A stretch of DNA of 52,579 bases, taken from positions 1 to 52,579 of the IMG/VR virus record IMGVR_UViG_3300009786_000016. One strand, written 5' to 3'. Every line of letters begins with the position of its first letter. The stretch's first letter is position 1. This document shows positions 1 through 9,300 of the stretch, one piece after another. A program made the position numbers and the translations under genes. A model generated the notes under the pieces. The model saw only the letters and a program-made list of their open reading frames with translations, was not told the DNA's origin and ran no database searches. Origin of the DNA: a virus.

Positions 1-48
1 CTGTGGTACCAGAATGGCTATCAACTCTACCTACAGCTCAGAGCTTAG
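1..48 (+). CDS. 3' end of an upstream gene (partial)
   Basis: Frame 1 is open from the first base to a TAG at 46-48 and would encode a C-terminal tail containing WYQNGYQ. A YQNGG motif also occurs in the virion protein that runs off the right end of the window, so this may be the tail of that gene or of a relative. The next gene has an ATG two bases after this stop, which is normal operon spacing for this phage. The fragment is too short to be sure it is coding. Confidence 0.3.
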   Translation: MWYQNGYQLYLQLRA

Positions 49-50
49 AA

Positions 51-1412
51 ATGGGAGTTACACCTGTTGCTAGTTCAAATAGTAGCTGGAGAGCAGAGAA
101 AAAGTATAGAGCCAAAAGAGGTGCGACAAGAAAAGCAGAAATAGATAAGGCGACTGCTGTACGACACGCAGAACGCATTAGGATGGTACACGATGCTAAA
201 AGGAGACCTAATCCGCAGGGAATGATGAGTCTACGTCAAATGGCTGAATCACCAAGAGGTAGTGAGGCTAAACAATTAAGCACATTATTAGAGACTAGTA
301 CTCTCGATGATTTAAAAATGTCTCATCCAGTTGCATATGAGACTATGAAGAAGAGATATGGGTTTGGTTTTGAGTCTTCATCCTTTAAACAGAATGAGGC
401 TATGGATAGAGCTGAGCAGAAAACGGCAGATAAGGTCAAAGCTACAGCCAAGCACGGTAAAGAATATAACGATTTAATAAGTAGAGCTAAGGAAGTTAGT
501 GCTCAAGGTGAAGAGTTACGAGGAGAACAAGCCTTCGAAGAGCAGATGCAGACAGAAAAAGATATGATGAAGAAAGCTCAGTGGACATCAAATCTAGGCT
601 TACCGGGATGGGAGAATGACCAGCCTCGTAAAATAGCTAATCAGATGATTGCAGGAATGATGTCTAATAACGGTGTTGAGCAGAAATGGGTTGATGGTGA
701 ATATGACGATGCTCAAAAGGAACAATTCCAATATGATAAAAATGACCTTACTGGGAATTTCCAATCCTATGTAGATAGTGTTCTTACTACAGGTGGTACT
801 AATATGAAAGACCGTACCGATGAGAGTAGGAAAGGGAATAGGGCTTTCAGAACTTCAACAGGTCATCTTACAGGATATTACAAATCTGGACCACAACCAA
901 CACAGGGTGAAAGACAAATAACCACTGAAGAGATGAAAGAACGAGCTCAGAATCTTAGAGCCCTAGTTCACTCATCTGTTGACATAAAAGGTATCTATAA
1001 TGTAGATAACAATCCAACTGGGGTTTCTCCAGAGCAACTTTCAGAAATGAATGCTGTTATTGATGATGGTCTACAATGGAATTTACAAGGTCGTGAAACT
1101 GCATCAGAAGGAGAGTATCGCAAAAGTCAAGGTGATTTGACTGCCGCTGAAGTAAATTATGAAGCTAAACAAAAGATAGAAAAAGCTAAAAAAGACAATG
1201 AGATAGCGGCGGCGGCAAGGCAAGCGGCTATAGACAATATGCAGACACCTGAAGAGAAAAAAGGTGAAAGCGTAAGGAGTAGGCTGAAAAGTGCGGCTGG
1301 CTCTTTATTGTTTGGTCAGAGAGGTGGTTCTGTCGGATTTCAAGAGGGTGGTAATGTATCACTTAATAATTCAAGAAGATTATATAATGTAGCACGGAGG
1401 AAGTATGCCTGA
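51..1412 (+). CDS. Putative internal virion protein, 453 aa
   Basis: No family recognised. The frame is open from base 3 through a GTG, but ATG 51 is preferred because it directly follows the stop of the frame-1 fragment. The product is very hydrophilic, rich in K, E, Q and A, and mostly helical by eye. It ends with a glycine-rich segment (GQRGGSVGFQEGG) and a basic tail. The same RGG-V...EGG pattern occurs in the protein at 51276, so the two probably share a partner or an ejection role. It overlaps the next gene by 8 bases and lies just upstream of two large putative ejection proteins. A structural, internal virion role is inferred from position and composition only. Confidence 0.6.
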   Translation: MGVTPVASSNSSWRAEKKYRAKRGATRKAEIDKATAVRHAERIRMVHDAKRRPNPQGMMSLRQMAESPRGSEAKQLSTLLETSTLDDLKMSHPVAYETMKKRYGFGFESSSFKQNEAMDRAEQKTADKVKATAKHGKEYNDLISRAKEVSAQGEELRGEQAFEEQMQTEKDMMKKAQWTSNLGLPGWENDQPRKIANQMIAGMMSNNGVEQKWVDGEYDDAQKEQFQYDKNDLTGNFQSYVDSVLTTGGTNMKDRTDESRKGNRAFRTSTGHLTGYYKSGPQPTQGERQITTEEMKERAQNLRALVHSSVDIKGIYNVDNNPTGVSPEQLSEMNAVIDDGLQWNLQGRETASEGEYRKSQGDLTAAEVNYEAKQKIEKAKKDNEIAAAARQAAIDNMQTPEEKKGESVRSRLKSAAGSLLFGQRGGSVGFQEGGNVSLNNSRRLYNVARRKYA

Positions 1413-3351
1413 GATAGCTAGGCTCAATCTAACTGGTCCAGCCTATGACCCAATGAAGGGTCGTGACCAAGAATCTATGTCCGACAAGATACGGAAGAAC
1501 AGTCAGGCTGTAATGGCACAGGCTCTAGCCGCTTATCAGATTCAAGGGGCAAGACATAAAGAAGAACAATATCAAGTTATGCAAAGAACAGACGAGTTCC
1601 TTGCCCATAACGGGAAAGACTTCTTTAATAATCGGGCAGATGTTACTAATCCAGATACTTGGGCATTTACAGACCCCAATAAACGTGCAGATATGTTATC
1701 TAAGTGGAAATCGCAAGTAGGTGGTAACTACGCAGGGTTTAGTAAGGCATATGAGATGGCAAAGCAGAATGAGATGGACTCTATGGCTAAGAATATGCTT
1801 AGAGGTAGAGCCGGCTATAGGACTGATAAAGAATTTGCTAGAAATTTTGCAGGAGATTTTGATAAACTCACTGATAAGCAGAAGACAACTGTGATGGAAA
1901 ATGTAAGTCCTGATGTTTATACTCAGCTTATGACTATCTATACTAAAGGTGGCGGTGGTGCTCAAGGTTCAGATGAAGTAGAAGGTATCTTCGGTTTTCA
2001 TCTAGAGAATGACATAGCTGATATGTTAGTTGAGAACTTTGATATAGAACGTGAAGATGTTACGGGATGGATGAAAGCAGAGACTTTTATTCCAGAACAC
2101 TGGAGAGATGGCTATAGAGCCGCCAGAAATCAGGACTTATCTGAATTCTCCGATGATGAGGACTGGAATTACAAGCAACATTGGGCTCAGATTCCTGCAC
2201 TTGCCGCAGAAGCATTTATAATAGGTAAGGGTGGTATGAAATTATGGAGTAAGGTATTTAAGGGTAGCGTAGATGATGTTGTTAAAGAGGGGAGTAAAGG
2301 TAAAGGTGGTGCTGGTAAAGGTGGCACTTCTGCCGAAATAAAAGCCAAAGCAATGGGTAAGTCCGAGATAAAGACAGCCCAAGGTCAGATTGATGCGTAC
2401 AAAGATGAAATGAAAATCTCTGACTTTTCTAAGCACGGGAAGAGTAAGTGGTTTAAGGCAAAGGCTCCTGACCCTAAACAATATGATGATGTAGGAAAAT
2501 GGGCTAAGGACTTTAAAGACTGGAAGGTAGCTAATGGTTTACCAAAGAATGTGCCAGCGAAGATTGACCCGACTAAGACAACGGCAGGTAAGAAAATTGA
2601 AAAGAAGAAAGCTGAGGCTAAGAAGACAGAAACTAAACCACCTAAAGACCCCAAAGGTGGTGGAGGAAGTCAAAGTGGTGGAGGTCAGCCCGGTGGAACT
2701 CCAGTAGCTAATGAATCTGCGGCTACCTTAAATTTAGGTGGAGCCTCTAAGGTATTACCTAAGTCTCAGATATCTGCGGCAGAGAAAGAAATTGCTTCAA
2801 AGCTTTCTTCAGGGAATATAGATGCTGGTGAAGCAAAAGCTATGAGAGATGCCCTAAAGAAAGTAGCAGAATCTGGAGATGAGATAACAGATGCCGCACT
2901 TAAAAAACAATTACTAAAAGCTGGTAAACAGAGTAAGGGTCTCTTGAATAGGATAGCGAGAGGTAGCTTAAAATTTGCAGTTATTCCAATGGCGGCAACA
3001 TCAGCAGGAGCGTTTGCTTTCCAAGGTGTTGGCTCAGCCCTCGGTGGAGATACAGCAGGAGAAGTAGCAGGTGTAGTCGGTGGAAGTGCTTCAGGTATAG
3101 CCGCTTATGGTGCTACTGATATGCTTAAAAGAGCATATAATAAGCACGGTTCAGCTTGGATAATGAAGAAAATTGTATCAAAAGGTGGACCAGCACTAGC
3201 GGCAAGAATGGCGGCTAAGGGTCTTTTAGGCGGTGCTTCTGGAATGATGAGTGGCGGTTTAGGGATGGCTTTGTTTGCTGGTTTTATGGCTACCGATATA
3301 CACAGTATATATCAAATATTACAACAGGCAGAAGACGCAGGAGAACTTTAG
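1405..3351 (+). CDS. Putative membrane-active internal virion protein, 648 aa
   Basis: The ATG at 1405 has a clear GGAGG upstream, inside the end of the previous gene. The N-terminal half is soluble and helical. The middle (about 310-430) is low-complexity and rich in K, G, P and A. The C-terminal 130 residues are G/A-rich and hydrophobic, with two or three stretches that could insert in a membrane (near 530-580 and 610-640). This architecture resembles ejected internal head proteins of podoviruses, which help form the conduit for DNA, although I see no specific family match. The stop is followed at once by the start of the giant gene, so the two are probably co-translated and co-packaged. 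Confidence 0.6.
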   Translation: MPEIARLNLTGPAYDPMKGRDQESMSDKIRKNSQAVMAQALAAYQIQGARHKEEQYQVMQRTDEFLAHNGKDFFNNRADVTNPDTWAFTDPNKRADMLSKWKSQVGGNYAGFSKAYEMAKQNEMDSMAKNMLRGRAGYRTDKEFARNFAGDFDKLTDKQKTTVMENVSPDVYTQLMTIYTKGGGGAQGSDEVEGIFGFHLENDIADMLVENFDIEREDVTGWMKAETFIPEHWRDGYRAARNQDLSEFSDDEDWNYKQHWAQIPALAAEAFIIGKGGMKLWSKVFKGSVDDVVKEGSKGKGGAGKGGTSAEIKAKAMGKSEIKTAQGQIDAYKDEMKISDFSKHGKSKWFKAKAPDPKQYDDVGKWAKDFKDWKVANGLPKNVPAKIDPTKTTAGKKIEKKKAEAKKTETKPPKDPKGGGGSQSGGGQPGGTPVANESAATLNLGGASKVLPKSQISAAEKEIASKLSSGNIDAGEAKAMRDALKKVAESGDEITDAALKKQLLKAGKQSKGLLNRIARGSLKFAVIPMAATSAGAFAFQGVGSALGGDTAGEVAGVVGGSASGIAAYGATDMLKRAYNKHGSAWIMKKIVSKGGPALAARMAAKGLLGGASGMMSGGLGMALFAGFMATDIHSIYQILQQAEDAGEL

Positions 3352-6300
3352 ATGGCATTAATCCCACCTGAAGGATGGGAACCCAAAGGAGACCAGAAGT
3401 CTATAAGGGATGCTGTTTTCAAATATCGTACGAATCCAGAGTTGTTCGATGAGGATTCTGTTGATGACTTAGAAACTAACGCATCTCATTTTAGGATACC
3501 CTTTGCTCGTAGTGAAGAGCATCAGGATGCCGCAATATTCCGCTTTATTAAACAAGCCGCACAGGGTTGGTCTGAAGGCTTTACAACACTCCCCCCAGAA
3601 AAACTAGGATTCGGTTCTGAACCAAAAACAACAGGTGAAGGAATTGCTAGAAACCTAGGACACCTTGCTGGTTTTATAGGCTATCTACCGGGTAGAAGAT
3701 GGATGCCTGCACTTAAAGCTCTACAGGGTAGAAGCGTACCTATGGCTGTAGCTGGTGCTGTACAGAGGAGAGTAGTAAAGAAAGTCAATCCTATGCTTAA
3801 AGAGATGGGACCTTGGGCTTTAAAGGCGTCAAAAGGTAATCTATTAAGTGATATGGCATCTGGAGCATTCCATTTAGGTGTTGCTAGTGGCGTAAGTAGT
3901 TGGACTCACGGTGTAGATGAGATTATAAAAAGCTCTATGTATGGTGCTGGATTTGGAGCCGCCTTTAGAGGGATAGGAAATCTTCCCGGATTTGGGAACA
4001 AATTGAAAGCTGGTAGTCAGATAGATATGGCAACTGGGATGCCTGTATTAAAGACATTATCACCGGGACAAAAGGCAGACTTAGGTATAAGGACTATGGC
4101 TGGCTCAGTGTTCCAAGGATTGCCGTCTACATTACAGGGGGCTACTACAGAAGAGCAGGTATATAACTATATAATGGGTGGATATTTCGGGTTAAAAGAA
4201 CAGCCATTCCAAACTAGAAAAAGTAGAGAATTCCTTATTAAGTCGATGAAGGACAAGACGGGTCCTATACCTAAAGAGCACCCTGAGTATGAAGGGTTGA
4301 CTGAATTTATGAAAGAGATTGTCGACAGAGACCATATGGAGTTCTTTGGTCCCGAAGAAAGTCGGAATATGACATATGATTTATTGTCTGGTGGTCGCTT
4401 AGATATTGAAGATATTGAAAAACTCGCAGAGAATAATGATGTTGACCTTGAAGGCATTAAGGTAGACCCAGTTACTGGTGAGAAATATGATGCCATAACT
4501 AGAGACACTATTCAGAAATACAGAGATGACCTTGTGGAGAAAGGGGCTTATGAGGATATGGGCGAACTAGATTCTCACATCGCCAAGATAGAAGACTTAG
4601 CTAAATCTGGACAACCCTTGGTTAGTTTTGTACAGACGCATTTAAAAGGTAATTGGGAAAAAGAAGACCATCCTGAAATTGCAATGATGAAGATAGCGGC
4701 TGATGTAAATCAAGTATGGAAAGGATTGCATTACACAGCTAAAGACGGATACTCAAGACCTAAGAAGAATGCAAATAAAGAGATGGAAGAGTATTTTGCA
4801 GAGACTCACGGAACAACTTTAAACGAAGAGCAGTCCGGTTGGTGGAGAGCTTTTTATGAACAGAATCGTCGTAAGAAGCCTGTGCAACTACTTACTATGG
4901 AAGATGGTGTTATCAAGTTTATGGATGGTCCAACTAACGCACTCGGCAATAGAAAGGATTTACACTTTGAACCACCACTTATTGAAGGGCTTTTTAAGAG
5001 AGAAAGAGCAGAGACTGGTAATAAACTAGACGAACCTTTCTATACCTACCTTGACCATATGATATTTAAGGGCAGGGAGTATGAGCTTTTTAAAGCCCCT
5101 AAAGACTTAGCTAGGGATATGTTCCAAGCTGAACGAAATAAAGAAGAGAATTCTGACTTTACTAACTATGAATTACGCCAGTATTTAGAGAAGAAAGCTA
5201 AAGGCATAATAGATAAGTCTATTGGGCAAAGTATTCAAGAGTTAAATAGTCACGGTTATTATTACCTAGGTGGTAAAGGCGATGCAAAAAGGATGTATTT
5301 TGTTAAGTACCATCCTAAGCTTAAGAACAATGACCCTTTCTTTAAGAATACTAAAAAACTTATTAAGGAAGCTTATGGTAAACTTCCTAAAGACCACCCT
5401 AACTATATGACTGGTGAACAGTGGGATAAGTATTATAAAAGCGGGAAACAAAGATTCTTAAAGTCTCTAGCTCTAGGTGCTAAAGACGGAGAACGTATCT
5501 ATGATAAAAGTATGCTTTCAAATTACCTGTATGATATTACCTTTAATGGATTTGAAATAAAGCCTAATAACGCACAGGATTTATATAGCTCTACTTCTCT
5601 AAGTGAAGGTTTCCAGAAGGTTATTGGTAGTGGATATATAAATAATGCTAAGGGATATAATAAGAGAGCCCAGATTTGGTTTAACACAGGGTTAAGTGCA
5701 ACTCCAGAGTATATTTCTGAAAGAGTTCTAGACACTGACGGTAGGGCGTTCAATGTTCGGATATTTTCAGAAGCAAAGACTCCGCAAGACGCAGATGGGC
5801 GTGTTGAAGTTGGAAGGCTACTTAACTCTGAACAAGCAGAAAGTACCGATGGTGGTTTAATCGGTAGAAGTGATGTCGTAGATAGCCTAAATAGTGATAA
5901 AGGACTACCTACCTCAGGTGGTGTCAATAAATCTTTTATCGTGTCTCCTGACCCCAAGGATGGGGCTCTATTGGGTAAGTATATGATTCATACGGCAAGT
6001 CCAGAGCTTGAAAAGTGGATGCACGAAGAAAATGTACATATTTTAGCACCTGAGAGTGGTATAAAACAACTAGGAGAAAGAGTCCCAGAGTCTTTAAAAT
6101 ATGACGAAAGTACAGATACTTGGGATATGCCTCTGAAAGATTATAAGGTGCCTATATATGCTTTTAGAACTATTATGTCTGAAAAGACTAGTGAAAAGTA
6201 TATCAAGCCCCAGAATTTACCGAAGCAGATGTATAGTACATTAAGTGCCTTTGGTTCTGTTGATGGTTCCTCTGATGTTATTAAAGCTATGTATGCAGAT

Positions 6301-9300
6301 TTATCTCGGTCTGCAATGTTGGGAACACCTGAAGCTAATGAATTAATTAGGAAGTGGGAGAAGTCACCTAAGAACGAGACGGCAGAGGCATTATCTGAGA
6401 AATTAGATGAGATTCCAATTCCTAAATTGATGTCTCTTCTTAGAGACCCAAATGGGGTAAACTTAGCAACTAAACTATATAAAAAGTTGTTACGACACAA
6501 TGACGATATGTTAGCTGGTCTAGCAGAAGAAGGTGAGATTAGCAAGGACCAGTACGCTAAAGAAAGTAAGGTTAATCAAGAGTTCTCAACAGCATTAGAT
6601 AGACTTCTTCAGTTATATCCAGAAGGGAATATTGGAGCTTACTTACATAAGTTCTCTAGAGATTACCGAATGGTAGCTATTAGGAACTTCATTGTTAATA
6701 GACTTACAAGACCTAAGATTGATAATAGTGCTGTTTCTAGAATGAGACCTATGGACCCAGCTTGGTTAGTTAAGGACGAGCACGGTCAGTATAAGTATCC
6801 AATGGGTGAGCTAGAGGTCAGGGATGATATATTTTTCTTAGACAATGGTATGAAGCAGAAGATAATAAGAGACCCTGTATTAATTAAAGGTAGAGAGAGA
6901 CTTGGGCATATCTGGGAAGACTTAAAGGGTGGCAAGTATGAGAAGAATAAAGACTACGTAGAAGAGATATTTAACTCAGCCGTTATGCGTGTGCCTATGG
7001 ATAGTATGAGTGGTACAAATATATTAAAGTTTAAAGGTTTTACTGGTGTAAAAGGATATGGTGTCTTACTCCACTCTAGAGCTATGAGAGCCTTAGGTGG
7101 TGCAGACCTTGATGGAGACAAAGCTTTTATATTCTTTGGTGGTGAAGGTGGACTAAAGAAAGAGTATAAGGATATGTATGGCTCACAGAGAGAAGAATTC
7201 ACCGCAATAGGTCGTGATGCGATAGGTAACAAAGTACATCTTGAAACCCACAATAAGAATGAGAAAGATTTATTAGAACCGGGCTCTCTAAGAGAGCAGT
7301 TTATTAAGAACGACCCAGAGATTAAAGCAGAAGGTAATACCCCCTATTCATATTATGACCCATACTGGCGTCACTTTATGAGTGAAGGAGCCGCTACTGG
7401 TCGTGATGTCCTAGGACTTGCTGTTACACAGAGAAGTGCTATTATAGGTGCTTATAATGCTATACGTGGCTATACCGGTAAAGAGTCTGCTGAATTTATG
7501 GTTACTCTAACAAACTCAGATGGGATTGAACTAAAGAATAAAAAAGGTGGTATTAGGAAAGCGACTGCTTGGTTGAAGGATGGAGTTTTCAGTATGCCTT
7601 TTGCTGATAAAAATGGCAATATTATGAGGGTGGAGTTCAAAACAAAGACTGATGCAAAATCATTAAGAGCCTTTAGACAAAGAGCTAGGACACTGATAGC
7701 TCTAGGCTCTGACCCTATGGATGAAGCTGGGTTACAGGACCCAATGACATTCTCTAAGAAGCTTATGGACCCCTTGTTTGAATATACAGTTAGGAGTCAG
7801 AAAGGTCAGGTAAGTAAAGTAGATAAGTGGTGGACTACTGCTTTAAGGTCAGGAGACCCAAAGGCACAGCACTTAGTTGGTCGTGGATTACAAAGACTTT
7901 TTGCTAAAGTTAACAGTGTAGTGTATAGTAAGAATTATCAAGAGAATAGAAGGTGGTCTTTTGCAGAGATACAAGCCGCTACACACTCATTGGACTTTCT
8001 ACCAGAACAGTCTCGTAATACACTACTACCTATGTTAAGTAAAGATATTGCTGGACTTAACTGGACTGATAATATGTTTAGAAGGGTTGACTTCCCTATG
8101 CTAAAAGCTCTTTATCTAGAACATCAAGATACAGCAAAGAAAGAAGATTGGATGAAAGAAGTCTTAGATAGGAAGACCCTTGGTACTCCTATGGGTAAAT
8201 TAATCGAAATGATTATGGAAAGGAAATTATATACCCCAGATGGTGCGGAAAAGTTAAGCAGAGATAAAGAAGGGTTTGAGAAACTAATAGATGAAAAGTA
8301 TGGTAAAGCTAAGGGTGCGGATGGAAAATACTATGACCTATATACTGTTGGAGAAATACCTTGGGGATTTAGACCAAGGAAGACAGGTAATCCTGACTAT
8401 AGGCGTGCATTTATTGAGCATTTAGTATTGAAAGCAGAAGACTATATTGTGAATGACTTGTCAGATATGGTCACACTTAAAAGAATTACTGAAATTATTA
8501 AGAAGAATAAACTCTCGAACTCTGAAGTTTCAGAGCTCCATAAAATGTCTGAGTATATAAAAGACCTCCATTATATGAAATCTAGTATAAGGAAGTCGAA
8601 TGAAGGAGAAACGAAAGACTTCGCTTGGAGAGAAGAAGCTCCCGAAGGCATTAAAATCGAAGATTTTGCAGACTCTAATATGGCTCAAGATAAAAGTTCT
8701 GTTAAAGCTGACCAAATTATTATAGACCAGCAGATTAGAGAGTATAAGAAAGATATGTCTGCGGCGAAAGAGGAACTATTTGACACTTTCTTACTTGGAA
8801 CCTTTCAACGTGGTAATACTAATAAGGTACAGGAGCTTAGGTCCCAGAGATACCTTGCTCCACAAGAACAGGAGATATTAGAGCTTCTAGAGAAGCAGTC
8901 TAAAAATACAGCTCTGTCTAGAGTAGCTCTAAATAGTCCTAGCGTTGCGGATATTAACATTCGCAGGTTCTTTGAAGAATACAACAACCTATTTAAAAAA
9001 GTAGGTGGAGATGGAAAGGTTGATTTAGATGCCCTTAGTGATGGTATAGTAGCTAAAGAAAAGGTTGTTAATCTTAAAGATGGTGATGGTAAGAGATGGG
9101 AAGGTCAGATTATAGAAGAAGCTGACTTAAGTTCGAAAGACAATAAATATCTAGATGAAGTTGAACCATTTAGGGGACTGACTAAGGGGGCTATAAAAGA
9201 CCCAGAGTTAAAGGAAATTTACTTAGATTTAAAAGCACATCTTGAAACTACGCTACATAATTCTGATGCTAAGAATATTAACTTCTTGTTTAGAGGTATT

